DNA of 64,000 nt from assembly GCA_030272155.1 (NCBI GenBank), contig CP126198.1, positions 2,976,001-3,040,000 of the forward strand, given 5' to 3'. The notes under the pieces were generated by a model, which worked only from the letters and a program-made list of their open reading frames with translations, ran no database searches and was not told where the DNA came from. Positions 1-14,200 of this stretch are shown piece after piece. This DNA comes from Tetradesmus obliquus. Lineage: Eukaryota; Chlorophyta; Chlorophyceae; Sphaeropleales; Scenedesmaceae. A program made the position numbers and the translations under genes. Numbering within the stretch: position 1 is the stretch's first letter; each line of letters opens with the position of its first letter.

Positions 1-92
1 TCTCGGATGGTGCCAGGGCCCACATGTAGATACCTTCTCTCTCCTGCACACTCGCAGCGCCCGCTGAACTGCTGCCTGTGCTTGCACTGCAG

Positions 93-798
93 AGTTTGAG
101 GGCCTGACCAGCTGCCACGTCAACAGGAAGTACATCACAAGCTGCATGGTGCTCAACTCGCCTCGTGCTGCAGCCGGCAGCAAGCCTGGCACGCTACGCG
201 GCTGGCTGGAGACGAGGTGGGCAGCATGCAGCTGCTTTTGCAGCAGCACATGGCAAGTACGTTTTCTGCAACGTACGGCAGTAGTGAAAGGATCAGTCTG
301 CGGACATGGCGACTTGCACAGCGCATGTGTTAGCCGCACGTCTTGTGGAGCTTCAAGTATGCCGCTGACTAGACTGGACCTGTAACGCCTCTTGTTGTGG
401 CCTTGCACCGCACTGCACAGGGTGTGGTGGTGCTGCACAGTAGCTGCTGGAGTGCTCTCTCTATGACGCCCGGCGCGCAACTGCACTCAGGCTTTCATCC
501 ACTGCTGTGTCACACCGCAGGTTTGGCAAAGGCACGAAGCTGGAACGCAAGCTCCACCCATACAAACGGGACGAACAGCGCATAGCCGCCGCTGCAGCAG
601 CTCGGCAGTTCAAGAAAGCAGAACGAGAAAGAAAAGCAGCAGATAGGATGCGCAAAAGAGCAGACCGCGAAGCAGCAGCAGCAGCAGCAGGCGGCCGGCA
701 GCCGTACCGGACAACATCAGCAGCGGCCAGGCGCCTCGCAGCATACACAGGCGGTGGCATGCCTGTCCCGGGGCACCTCGCAGCTCGCGCATTGGAGC

Positions 799-832
<34 letters not shown>

Positions 833-2205
833 AGGCAGCCCTGCCAGCTATGTGTGGCCTCCTGCAGATGCCCCACCCGCGCCGCTGCCAACAAAACTCA
901 ACATGCACAAAAATGTGATCGGACAGCGGCAATCCATCATAGACGCCATTGCAGCTGGCAGGGAGGGCTTGTCGCAGACGCATGTGCCGCTATCAGCGCT
1001 GCTGCCGCTGCCAGCAGGTAGCGCGCTGTTGCAGCAGCTGTCTGGGCTGCAGCCGAGGCAGCCGCTGGTTGCTGCAGCTGCTGCACAGCCTGCAGTGGCT
1101 GAAGCACCTGCTGCTGCTGCTGCTGGACTAGGCAATGTTACAATTGCCATGTGTGAGGGCAGTGACATGGCAGCTGCGCATGCTGCTGCAGCGGACGCTG
1201 CAGATGCCTCAGCGGCAGCAGCAGCAGCAGCAGCGGATGTGCATGTTCGTGCTGCTGCTGCAGGGCTGCAGGCTTTCAGGCTTGAGGAGCTGCAGGCTCT
1301 TGCTGAGTCAGCAGAGCAGACCCTGGCAGCAGGCGGCCAGCTGCAGCCCCAGCAGCATGCTGTGGTGCCAGATGCCTCAAGGCCCTTCACCATCACACTG
1401 CGCAGCGGTGCAGATGGGCGGGAGTATGTGGTGGCGCATTACGAGCCGCAAGCGCTGGCACATGACAGCAGCAAGATGGCGGCGCTGCTGTGTGAGGTGA
1501 GGTGCTGCTGCGGCTGCTTTGAGAGTCTTATGTGTTCATCATGTTGCATTGCTGGCGGCAGCGGCTGCGCTGCGGCGGCTTCTCAAGTCTACTAGGTTTT
1601 CACCATGCTGTGGCTGATATCGTCCAAAGATGATGCCAGCACCCACATGTAACTGCTTGGGCAGCACGGCAAGTGTGCATTGTGTTGGCCACATGGTTGG
1701 CATCACAGCGCAGTGTGCAAGCAGCCGCAGCAATGCCATGCATGCTGCGATCAGCAGCGCAGCGCTACCTGCAGCAGCCAGTAGCATGTTCTGCGTGCAT
1801 GTCTGCTGCTCAAGCTGCGCCTATTTTGTGCTGCTGATTGCTGCATGCTGCAGATTTTCCACTCGCGGCACGGCTCCCACCACATGCGCCGCACGAGCGC
1901 GCCGCAGCAGCAGCGCATGGTGATGGCCGGCATGCGGCTGCCGCGCCGCTTCAGCAGCAAGCAGGCCCTGCGCTTCGGGCGCTACGTGGGAGACACAGGT
2001 GCGCATGCATGCTGCGCTGTCGCGAGCGCAGCAATGCTGAGTGCTGCAACACGTGCGCATGCTGCGCTTCAATGCTGGGTCGAGATAGAGAACAGGCAGA
2101 GCGAGGGTGCGCGGCGCATCGGCTGTCGTTTGTGGTGCAGCATGTGATCGGATGTGGGCCAGGGGCTGCCAAGGTGGTTCAGCTTGTGCGCCGCCTTGCC
2201 TGACG

Positions 2206-2255
<50 letters not shown>

Positions 2256-4262
2256 GCATTGCCAGGCCCCGAGGCGGACCAGTTTGCGTTTTCCATGTGG
2301 CCGGAGCTGCGCACGGCTGGCGGCCTGCGCCAGGTCAGCCAGCTGTGGCTGGACACGCTGCCAGGTGAGGCTGGCTAATAGTAACATAACATAACAACAA
2401 TTACAATGTAACACACCGCATGGAGCATAACACACATGCTGGCTGTGGCTGGACATTCTGGGTACTTTGATTAACCAAATCATCCAAAGAAACATTTGGT
2501 GGAGCATCACACATATGCCAGCTGCCAGGTGGATGTTTGGGAGTGCTGCGCGGCAGCTTGCAGTGCATTGCTGCTGCAACACAATGCAAACACAATGCAG
2601 GGGCGGTTGCTGGAGGAATGCCGGAATGGCTGACAGCTTGCTGCAGGCATGTGGCAGGTACCTGCATGTCAGCCTTGGGTGAGTTGAAAGCTGTCACAGG
2701 CCCGTAGCGTGAGGCGCCAGGTCTCTTTTGAACACATGCCCCTGTGCTGCTGCTGCTGCTGCTGCTCTCTGCTCTGTCTTCTTTGCCTGCCAGGCTTGTT
2801 CTGCGCACAGCACAGAGAAGCGGCAGGCAAAGCTCGCAGCAGCAGTACGGCCTCTACCTCCAGCAGCAGCGACGGCAGCAGCAGCAGCAGCAGCAGCAGC
2901 ATCGACCGCGAGCGTCCTTGGAAGGGGCCCCCAGCCAACTTCCCCTCCCCTACCCTGCTGGGCAGCCCCTTCACCACGCTTGCAGTCACGCACAACTACA
3001 AAAGCTTTCTGCATGCGGAGCCATGGGAGCACCCCTTCAGCTACATCTGCTGGCTAGATGTGCTGGGGCCAGGCAGCGAGTTGCAGGTGGGTGCAGGTGG
3101 GTGGACAGGCTGTACAGCCTTGTCTCAGCTTCTGGAGGCTTGTATAGGCCTGCTCGAGTGCAAGTGAGTGAGGCCAAGTCAGTGCCAGTGGGTGCGTGCC
3201 AGTGCTGGAACTCGGTAGCGAGATGCAGGCGGGTGCACAGGGCAATGCTGCAGCAGTGTTGCTGTGAGAGGAAGTTCGTTGGCCTGGCAGCAAGATGCAG
3301 GTGGGTGCAGGGGTATGCTGTGGCTGTGCAATCTTGCTGTGAGAGGAGGTTCTTTGGCCTGGCAGCAAGATGCAGGTTGGTGGACAGACTTGTAAAAGGC
3401 TATGTAAAGAAGAACAGGCTTGTGTGTGGTGGGAAAAAGGGCTTCTGCAGGTCTGACAGTGTGGCTGAGCAGTACCGCCTCGGCACACCCCACGGCCGGC
3501 ATTATTCAGGCTAACCATTCAACCCTCGTAGTAAAGCACATGCAGAGTGCGCTGGTTGCTGTAAATGCGCCGGTGTCGATGCCTGTCTGTACTGCTGCTG
3601 ATGCTGCTGCTGCCGCCAGGTGGGCTAGATTTCTGGCTGACCCCGGCCCTGGCCTTCACGCCGCCCCTAGCGCACGCATGCCACTGTTCCAGCAGAGTAA
3701 CATGTGTGTCCTGCTGCTGCTGCCGCCAGGTGGGCCACTTCTGGCTGACCCAGGGCCCGGCCTTCAGGGAGTCACGCCAGTCGACGCTGCCTGTTTGTGC
3801 TGCTGCTGCTGCTGCTGCTGCCGCCAGGTGGGCCACTTCTGGCTGACCCCGGCCCTGGCCTTCACGCCGCCCCTAGCACATGCATGCCACTCTCCTAGCA
3901 GAGTAACATGTGTGTCCTGCTGCTGCTGCTGCCAGGTGGGCTACTTCTGGCTGACCCCGGCCCTGGCCTTCACGCCACGCAACGGCAGCGCGCTGTACAT
4001 CGATGTGCGGCTGGTGCCGCACTGCAGCGACCCCTGCAGCGTGGCTAACAGCAGCAGCGATCTGGAGGGCAGGTGAGCGGCGGGTTGGGCAGCAGTTGAG
4101 CTGGCACCGCCAGCCAGTGATCCCTGCAGCGTGGCCAGCAGCAGCAGCAGCAGCAGCATGGCCAGCAGCAGCAGCAGCTGTCAGGCAGGGAGTAGCACCA
4201 GGGTCAGCGGGAACCAAGCAGCAGCTGCAGTTGAGCTGGCACCGCCAGCCAGTGATTCTTGC

Positions 4263-4298
<36 letters not shown>

Positions 4299-4866
4299 TG
4301 GAAGGCAGGTGAGCAGCGGCAGGGTCAGCGGGCACCCAGCAGCAGTCGTCAGGGCCGGCAGTTGGGTCGGCACTCCCAGACGCATGTGCAAGCAGTGAGG
4401 CTGGTGTGCTGGGTGCAGCATATGCGTCCATGGAGTGCAGCAGATGTGCTGCGCGCGTGCTGTAGTGCATGCTGCAGTGTTTGTAGCTATAGTGGTGGCT
4501 GCTGCTGCTGCTGCTGCTGCATTCTCGCCAGTCCCGGCTGGGTCAGACTTGCACGGTGCTGGACGCAACTGTGCTTCCGCATCGTTGGTGCTGCTTCTGC
4601 TCTGCTGCCCTACAACGACACATCTTCACTGCCGCTGCTGCTGCTGCTGCTGCTGCAGGTATGGTGCCGCGCTGTTCATCAAGCCAGCAGTGGTGGCCGC
4701 CAACATCAAGCGCTGGGCGGAGTTTGATGCCTACCAGGCAGCACTCATTGGGGCCGGCAGCATGCCCAGCTTGGAGGAGGAGCAGGAGCAGGGGGGTGCG
4801 TCAGATGCTGAATCAGATGCAGGCAGCAGCACAGACTCTGACGACGAGCAGCGGCCACAGCGGTAG
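93..4866 (+). CDS. Unrecognised protein, 3' part of a seven-exon (visible) gene
   Basis: Seven exons join in phase with no stop: 93-216, 521-1496, 1854-1998, 2266-2364, 2794-3086, 3936-4072, 4659-4866 (TAG). All have GT donors and CAG acceptors. The first visible exon opens after an acceptor in mid-codon, so the 5' end lies outside the window. About 659 residues are visible. Exon 2 is basic and charged at its start (FGKGTKLERKLHPYKRDEQR), then very Ala-rich. The later exons look like a folded domain: HPFSYICWLDVLGP, then YFWLTPALAFTPRNGSALYI, then AALFIKPAVVAANIKRWAEF. The C-terminus is acidic and Ser-rich (EEEQEQ, then DAESDAGSSTDSDDEQ). I recognise no family, and see no signal peptide or transmembrane run. 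The splicing frame is well supported; the function is unknown. Confidence 0.72.
3087..3935 (+). repeat. Exon-edge copies filling an intron of the first gene
   Basis: The exon 2794-3086 ends GGCAGCGAGTTGCAG|GTGGGTG. Diverged copies of this end plus donor recur near 3205-3236, 3280-3311 and 3357-3378. The head of the next exon (3936, GTGGGCTACTTCTGGCTGAC) is copied upstream at about 3619-3665, 3730-3775 and 3827-3880, each after a CCGCCAG acceptor. Tail copies lie on the donor side and head copies on the acceptor side. Confidence 0.8.
4073..4330 (+). repeat. Copies of the preceding exon end and donor flank
   Basis: After the donor at 4073, the exon-end motif CCCTGCAGCGTGGC and the flank TTGAGCTGGCACCGCCAGCC recur around 4095-4140 and 4229-4320. 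They are interleaved with (CAG)n runs, and the second ends in a GGCAG|GTGAGC donor-like copy. Confidence 0.65.
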
Positions 4867-5588
4867 TAGGCCCTGCAAGGCTGGCAGCAGCATGCATGAC
4901 GCATGCATGGCGCTCAATGCAGCTAGTCTAGGTGTGCCTGATGTTTGTGGTTGTTGTTGTGGGTTGTCAGCGCTGAGTGCGTAAATTGCTATGCACTGCA
5001 TGGGCAATGCCTCTTGATTTGCCATTATCATTAACATGTGTCACCACAAAACTTGAGTGGCTGAGCCATTGCAACGTTGCCATCAGCGACGATTTGGATG
5101 CCGTGTTTTGTGCTGTGTTGTGGAGCATGTACACTCACAGGGTGATGCAGCTGGGTAGTGATGCTGCGCTACAACTGGGAGCAATGTTTGACCCGCAGTT
5201 GCATGGTCAAGGTTCTGTTGACAAGCAGCATAGCTCTGTGCCATGGCTCGTTTGAATCCAGCATTGACCCAGGCCTGACTATCAGGCTAACCAGGCTTTT
5301 CAAACTGCACTTGCATGGCTGGGCATAAACAGCGTCAGCAATTGACGGTTTTGCGCGGGTGATTTAGATCACCCGACACCAAAGGAATAAGCGAGCACAA
5401 TCACCATCACCCTCATTGGCGGAGAAGCAGCTTGCTGGGCTTGTGCATGGCACAGGTTTCAGTCCCCAGCTGTGATCGTGACAGAGAGTTTGCATATGGC
5501 ATGTAAGCATGTAAGTATCCTGAGCCCTCTCGATTAAAAGGGGCGTCGTGATGTGATATGTTGCACTGCATGGCGGGTGTGCGCCTTG
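4867..5588. other. 3' flank and intergenic DNA; no gene seen
   Basis: No convincing exon. Two TGTAA motifs (5502-5506 and 5510-5514), the usual green-algal polyadenylation signal, might end the first gene, but they lie about 640 nt past its stop. Confidence 0.4.
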
Positions 5589-6292
<704 letters not shown>

Positions 6293-6547
6293 GAGCTGAA
6301 CGCGCTAGACTTCACAGAGCCAGTGTCTCCCGCCTGACTGGGTGTTATCAGGAGAGGTTTAGCTCGTAGCGCTCGTACAAGGGTCCCAGTAAAGCAAACA
6401 GTAAATGAAGGAGTGTAAAAGGTTTTAGTTGGGAACATTTACGGCCTGCTGGCCGCACTGTGGCCGGTTTTGAAAACAAGAACTTTGTTCGTCCGGTCGA
6501 TCGTGTGTTATGATTATATGATGATACACGAACGCGATCACTGCTAG
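6293..6547. promoter_or_regulatory. Possible bidirectional promoter of TRA1 and the minus-strand ORF
   Basis: This 255-bp gap ends at the TRA1 ATG. It is AT-richer than its surroundings and free of CTG triplets. An imperfect inverted repeat (TCGTGTGTTATGAT against ATGATACACGA) spans about 6503-6533. No TATA box is certain. The regulatory role is inferred from position only. Confidence 0.35.
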
Positions 6548-7993
6548 ATGGAAGGCAGTGGAGCGCCAGGGGGCGCTCAGACGAGCATCATGGCTCAGCT
6601 GGAGTCTCTCACTCGGCTGGCGAACGTGTTCACAGACCCTTCATGCGGTATGTGATTGAACGTATGCGTAGATCATGGCGCAGCAGCGGCGCCAGCAGCC
6701 TCAGGACGCATGCAGCATGCTGTGCTGTGCTGCTGCTGCTGCTGCTCCTTGTGGTGCCATGCCTCGAGTGGTCGAAGTCGCATTCAAACTCTGCAACGAC
6801 AGCTGTGACATGCAGTTTCATGCACCTTGCATTCCCCTCACCCTCCGTTCTTGTACCTCCTCTCTCCTGCACCCACCCATAACCTCCCCAACCCCCACAA
6901 CACACACCCACCACCCTCCCTCCCCCCCTCCTCCCACCAATCCCCACCCACACCCTTTTCTTCTCGTTCTCTTCTTGTTCATCAACAGACATCGAGGCGC
7001 GCAAGAAGGCCACAGACTCCATCAAAGACAGTCAGGAGCTGTGGCACACAAAAGAGTACCGCCGCTTCCTGGAGGTCTTTTTTGACCCTTTGGTCCAGCA
7101 GCTCACCTCAACACCCCCGCAATTCGAAGACAGCGAGCTCCACAAGCTGCGCCACAGCGTGCTCGAGGTGCTTTCAAAACTCCCGCCAAATGAAGTGCTG
7201 CGGCCCTACATGCCGCGGCTGCTGGCGCTGTGTCTGGAGCTGCTGCGCAATGACAACCAGGCCAACGGCGTGCTGGCGTTCCATGTGCTGCTGGACCTGA
7301 ACAAGAACCTGGTGCGCAGCCAGGTGGCGGGCTTTGAGGGCCAGTTCACGGAGTGCGTGGCGTTCATTGAGAAGGTGCGCGGCTGGCAGAGCAGCAGCGT
7401 TTGAGTGTGGGTGCGGGTGACTAGGTGGGGCGGGCGGCCAGCGCACAGCAGCAGCGCGTGGGTGCGGTGCGCAGCGTAGCAGCGGTGCGGGGCAGTTCGG
7501 TGCAGAGCGCAGCAGCTGCAGTGCAGGGCAGCTGCATTGTGTTGCCGAGCAGCAGCTGCGGTGCAGAGCAGGGGCGTGGTGTTGCGGTGCAGCAGCTGGT
7601 GCAGCAGCAGTGCTGAGCAGCAGCTGCGTTCCGCTGCAGCAGCTGTGATACTGCCTGGAGCTGCTGGCTTGCTGCGTCTCCTGCAGCTTCTGCTGCTCAG
7701 GCTGGCATTGCATCAGCAATGCAGCTGTGCTGGTGCAAGTAAACAGGCAAGGGGCCCTCCAGTGCTGGCGCAGTGCAGGCGTAACTGTTGAGGGTGGTAC
7801 ATTGACTTGCAGCAGGCAGCAGGCAGCGTGAGGCAGCGCAGGGGAGGGAGCGTGTCAGCAGCATTGGGGGGCTGCACATGCAGCAGGCGGGGTACCACAG
7901 CTGTTGCAGCTGCATGCACATAGAGCACCGCAGCTGTCGCGGCCGTGTGCTGCACTGCGCTGCACTGATCCACGAAAACCTATGAACACACTC

Positions 7994-8057
<64 letters not shown>

Positions 8058-8189
8058 AGGTGTACAATGAGTTCCCTGCCACCTACAGCGAGGCCTTCAC
8101 CAGCAGCCCCCCGCGGCTGCCCAGCGACTTCTCGCCCACACACAGATCACTCAAGATGGTCTCAGAGTGCCCGCTGCCATGTGAGCGGC

Positions 8190-8222
<33 letters not shown>

Positions 8223-11200
8223 GGCTGGCAGGCGGGGGCGGGGCCGGCAGCGGCAGCAGCAGCGCAAGCATACCATGCAGTAACAGCAGCAGGCACCAGC
8301 AGCTGCACTGCGCCAGCAGCTGGACTGTAGGTTACAGCAGTGGAGCAGCGAAGCAGCGAGAGGTCATGTCAATGTCATCAGTAGCAATGGAAGGTTGCAA
8401 TTGTAGATTGATCTGCAGAATGCACAGCAGCACCTGCACATCCACCGACAACGGCACATGTGCCATTCTCTGCAATGCACAAGCCAGGAGAGCACGCATC
8501 TCAAACCCTGCACCACGTTCCTGTCTGAGCTGTCAACTTCACACCTGCCCCGCAGTGATGTTCATGATGCAGCTGTTCCCCCAGCTAGCCAAGGCCCGCG
8601 TGCCTGCATTGCTCCCAAGCATCGAAGCATGGTGGCAGCAGCATGCCTGTGCGGCCCTGAGCTCAATGCACTGCACTTTGCACTGCTTTCCCTTGCAATG
8701 CACATCCCATGCATTCCCTCTCCAATTCACCTGCTGTGCTGCACTCTGTCTCACCACTGCTCTGCTGCTGCCTGCTGCTGCCTGTTGCTGCCTGCATCCA
8801 CACCCTCACATCCGCCCCGCAGTGATGTTCATGATGCAGCTCTTCCCCCAGCTGGCCAAGGCCCGCGTGCCCGCACTGCTCCCAAGCATGGTGGCAGCAG
8901 CATGCCTGCGCGGCCCTGAGCTCAATGCGCTGCCAGGCGTGCCTGCTGCGCTGTGGGAGCGCGAGCAGCAGCGGCGCGACAGGGAGGCCAGTCAGCGTGC
9001 AGCAAGGGGCGGGGAGGGTCAGCTGCTGCCAGAGGAGAAGTGGCGGGAGCAAGTGAATGACAAGTGGCGGGAGCAGGTGTTGTCGGCAGTGGCGGATCTG
9101 AAAGTGGCGCAGGTGGGTTGTAGAAAAAGATGCGTAATGCACGCCACTCGCGTTGGTGTTACGTGTGCAAGATCATGATGATGCGCGCCTTCTCGGGCGA
9201 GCACGAGCCGCAAGTGGGCCAACATCAACCCACAATTATTGTGCAAACTTTCCAACAAACTTCCCGCCAAACTTCCCGCAGGTGCGCACACTGTACTTCC
9301 TGACCATGATGATGCGCAACTCTCCGGGCGAGCTGGAGCCGCACGCAAGCATCAACCTGCAATCTCACAACAAACTTCACCCCACACTCCTCACCAAACT
9401 TGCCGCCAAACTTCCCGCAGGTGCGCACGCTGAACTTCCTGACCATGATGATGCGCAACTTCCCGGGCGAGCTCGAGCCGCACGTCGGCCGCGTGTGCAG
9501 CGCACTCTTCTACCTCTTCCGCTCAGCGCCAGACTCCATTGCGGTGCGGCGCGAGCTGCTTGCTGCCACGCGCTACGTGCTGACCGGGCCTCAGAAAGCG
9601 GCGTGCTTTGCCGGCGTGATTGATGACGTGCTGGCTGAGGGCGTGCTGCTGGGCAGCAGCATGGCCAGCATGGAGGCGCTGCGCCCGCTGTCGGTGAGCT
9701 CATTGCGCTGCTTAAAATTGTGAGTTTTGGGGTTGGTGCTCATGTTTTTGGGGTGCGGCGCGTTGCTGATGGCCAGCATGGAGCCGCTGCGCCCGCGGTC
9801 GGCAAGGCCAGAGTGTAGGGTTCAGTTTCCTGCGCTGCTCAGATCGTGCAATCATTGGGTTGCGGCCCGCAGCAGCTTGGCCAGCATGGAGGCGCTGCGC
9901 CCGCTGTCGGTGAGTGCTTGTGGACTGTTGCCTTCTCTCGCGCTGCTGTGGATTGAGAGTTTCTGGTTTGCGGCATGCTGCTGATGGCCAGCATGGAAGC
10001 GCTGCGCCCATGATCGGTCAGCTCACTGCGCTGCTGGGGATCGTGAGTTTTGGGGTTGGTGCTCACGTTTTTAGGAGGGTTTTGGGGTGCGGCGCGTTGC
10101 TGATGGCCAGCATGGAGCCGCTGCGCCCGCTGTTGGCGAGGCCAGAGTGTAGGGTTCAGTCTGCTGCGTAGCTTGGGGTCTGCAATCGCTGGTTTAAAGC
10201 CTGCAGCAGCATGGCCAGCATGGAGGCGCTGCGCCCGCTGTCGGTGAGTGCTTGCGGACAGAGCATGCGTTCAGAGCTTCTGCGGTGCTTGGTGATTGGG
10301 TTGCGAGCGCTGCTGGTGGGTTCAACGCTGGGCAGGGCGGCTGCGATGCTTTTGGCGATTGCTTTGCGCCCACTGTCGGTGAGTCCGGTGCAGGGTTATG
10401 GTTACTTGCGCTGCTTGGGATTTAAATCCTTTTGTTGCGGCATGCTGCTGATGGCCAGCATGGAGGCGCTGCACCCGCTGTTGGTGAGTAGAGTATAGAA
10501 CTATAGGTGAGTGGAGTATAAAACTGTTATATACAAACAAATCAGAATCAGCGGTGTCAGTGCGTGCAGTGTTGAGCGAAGCCTGGACTGCGCCTTGTTT
10601 GAACGATTTTTCTTGCGGGGCTGGGGCTGCTCCTCCTGTCGGTGAGCGCAGCGAGCCTTGTTTGTGTGCGTAGCTACTGTGTTGCCTGGGTTTCGTCAGG
10701 TGCGCCCTGCTACTTAACGTGCCATTGATGCTGCTGCCCTGCTGTCGCTCGGTGGAGTGGTGTCGTACCTGGCCTGTTGTTCATGCAGTTTACAAACACC
10801 TGCTGTCGCCTGGTGTCCCTCCAACCCTCCACAGGTTATGAGGTTTTACGAGATCGTGCACCACAGGCGCTGCTGACGCTGCTGCCCTGCTGTCCCTGCT
10901 GTTGCCTCATGGCCCTCCTAATCCGCCGCAGGTGATGACCTTCTGCGAGATCGTGCACCACACGCGCAAGTCGTTCAGCTTGGAGCAGCTCGGGGGAGTG
11001 GTGTCGTACCTGGCCTGCTGCGTGGCGGACCGCTCGCTGCCCTTCAACACGCAGTCCACATGCGTGCGGCTGTCGCTCAACTTGGTGGAGTGCCTATACC
11101 AGGTGCGGGTTGTTATCTTGTTGTGACGCCTGCACTTGTTGTCTGCCCTGCTTTGCATCCCAAGTCACGCCTTCTCCCTGCGTCCTCACCCCCCAGCCTT

Positions 11201-14200
11201 GCGCTGCGCTGGTGTTATTGGATACCCGATCAACACATTCTCATATTCTTTTTCTTCTTCTCATGTTCCTCTGTGTGTGTTCCTACCACCATCTCTGCAC
11301 CGCCGCAGGCCTTCAAGCGCCCCGATGCCGACCTTGCTGCCAAGAAGCTGGCGCAGAGCCTGCTGTCCAAGATCCTGGGCAGCTTCGTGGCCAAGCTGAC
11401 GGCACTGGCACAGGTGGGAAATATCTGTGGGTGATATCTGAGGGGAATATCTGTGTGTATCAAGGGTATCTCTGCAGAGCCTGCTGTCCCAGAGTCTGGG
11501 CAGCTTTGTGGCCAAGCTCACCGCACTGGCGCAGGTGCGGCAATGGATTTAGCAATGGTTGTTGCCGGCGCTGTTGCATCAGAGGTTGACTTCGCAGACC
11601 TTGCTGTCCAAGATCCTGGGCAACTTCGTGGCCAAGCTCACCGCACTGGCACAGGTGGGCAATGAATGTGGCAGTGTTTGTGGCCAGCACTGTTGCATTG
11701 AGGTGATTTTGCGGAGCCAGCCGAGCCTGCTGTTCAAGGTCCTGAGCAACTTTGTTGCCAAGCCTACTGCGCTGGCACAGGTCAGAACATCCAGTTGTGC
11801 ATGTAGCATGCCTGAAACTGTCATTTCACATCCCTGGCATCATCGCTGCGGTGCAAGACGTGCGTGTTGTTCCGCATGTTCCTGCACCATGTTTGCCTTG
11901 TGCTGGGTTGTTTGCCCTGCAGGACGTTCCCGGCATCATCGCTGCAGTGCAAGACGTGCGTGTTGTTCCGCATGTTCCTGCACCATGTTTGCCTTGTGCT
12001 GTATTTTCTTTTTGCTCTGCAGGACATCCCCGGCATCATCGCCGCAGCTCACCGTAGCGCTGCTCTGCAAGAGCCGCATGGCTAAAGCAATATTTGCCTT
12101 GTGCGGTCCTTCTTGCAGGACATTCCCGGCATCATCGCTGCAGCGCGCGAGCAGCGCAACGAGCGGCTGTCTGTGCAGGGCAGCATGCGCGACGCGGCCA
12201 ACCCAGACACCCACGTGGTGCTGTACCTGCAGGTGCGGCTGTCGTGATACGCCGTACAACAACTTCTTTTATCTTTGCCCAATGTGCGCGTTATGCTCAG
12301 ATCCATCAGATTGGGAAACCGCTGTTTCTGAATCTCTGCCATACCGTACATCAGCTGGCAGCTGCCTTTGGTGTCATTTGGTGTGCGGCTGCAGCAACGC
12401 TGAGCATGTTCAGCCGGCAACGGCAGCGGGTGCCTTGGCTGATGTTGTGTGTGCTTGCCGCAGCTTCAGCTTGTTGTACGTCCAGTGCGCAGCCACACCA
12501 CGCATGCGCCTGCCATCTGCTGCTGCTGCTGCTCTGTCAAACCGTGCAATTTCACATCACAACAGCCTGTCAACCGGTCTGTTCACTAATCTATTGATAA
12601 ATGTTTCATTATTTTGTCACTTTGCGCGTGCAGGGCCCTGGTGAGAAGGAGAAGGAGATCAATGACTGCAAGCTCATCGTGCAGAACATCGTCTTTGGCG
12701 CCAAGACGCTGCTCTTCTCCATCCTCTACTGCACGCGCCACTACCACAACGTGCAGCAGCACGAGGCAGCAAAGGCAGCAGCGCTGGCAGCAGGGCAGCC
12801 GCTGCCTGCCATGAGCCACAGCCCGCCGCCTGTGGGCATGCCTGAGGAGGATGTGCGGACGTGTGCGCAGCTGCTGGTGGCGGGGCTGTCCTGCCTCAAG
12901 GTGGCAGCGTTTTTCGGGTGAGCGGGCTGGAAGCTATATTGGTTATGGTAGTGGGACGGCTGGCTTCATGAAGTGGAGTGTGCAGGAGGTAGGGTGTGCA
13001 TCATGTCTGCGCTGTTGCTGTGGAACGGCACTTCAGTTGCTCGTCCTGAGTTTGGGACAGTGTAACTTGTCTTGGTGATCATGCACCTGCGCAACTTCTT
13101 GAATGCTTGTTCTGTGTGAATGTTGATATACAACATAATATTACACACTCTTATCTGACCAACTTTACACCACGGTCTTCCCACCCTGAACTTCACCCTG
13201 CAGGGAGGGCAAGGAGTTCTGCGAGCACTTCGCGGAGATCTTCACGGTCATGGACCCGCGCGACTTCACGGACGTGTTCAGCGTGCGCATGGGCGTGCTC
13301 TTCGACATCATGGCGGGTGACGCTGATGCGCTAACTGTGGCGGCACACCTGGTGCAGAGCAGCAGCGTGGGGCGGGTGTTCAATGCGCTGCTGGCGCGTT
13401 ACCTCACAGAGCACAAACTGGCGCTGCTGGCAGACCATGCGAGCAACGTGAGTTGGCATTTGGGTGGCAGCAGGAGTGTCACCTGAGTTCTTTGTTATGC
13501 GCTAGGTGCCAGAAGCAGTTGGCAGGTACAGTTAGGGGTTTGACCAGGGGAGCATTGCGCATCCTTGCTGCCTCGAGCTGCCTCCAGAAGCAGCGCCGCT
13601 GGCTTTAGTCAGCTTGCATGGTTCAATGCGCTGGCACGGTACTTGGTTGAACATTCTCTGGCGCTGCTGGCGGACCATGCAAGCAACGCGAGTTCTGAGC
13701 AGCAGGAGTCACGGGAGTTGATTTTTATGCGCTAGTTGCCAGACGCTGTTGGGAAGTGCAGTTGGGGCTGGAAGGGTGGCGCTGCAATTTCGTCAGCTGG
13801 CTTCAGCTGCACGTCAGCTTGGATGGTTGAAATGACTGTGCCTTGCAGTGCACAGCATCTACCTTACCTGAGCAGGGTATCATGGCCGAATCAGTGCTCC
13901 ACGTGCTGTTTCCATGCCATATGCCACCATCCTGCATGCCCCTTGCAGGAGGCGCTGCTGGTGCAGAAGCTGTTCAGGCTGGTGTTCCTGGGCAACCGTA
14001 CTGGCAACCAAACAATGCAACCTCTTTCCTCATTTTTTATGTCATTTTCAACACGCACGTTTATGTTCTATGCATGCCCACCCCTGCAGGAGGCGCTGCT
14101 GGTGCAGAAGCTGTTCCGGCTGGTGTTCCTGGGCAACCCTACCTTCCAGCAACCAAACCTCCTATCTTACTCTTCTTATGCCAGCACTCCTGGCATGATG

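Noticed and set aside
4867..5588. tRNA or other structural RNA in the intergenic gaps
   Set aside because: I looked for cloverleaf-like and A/B-box sequence in this and the other gaps and saw none.
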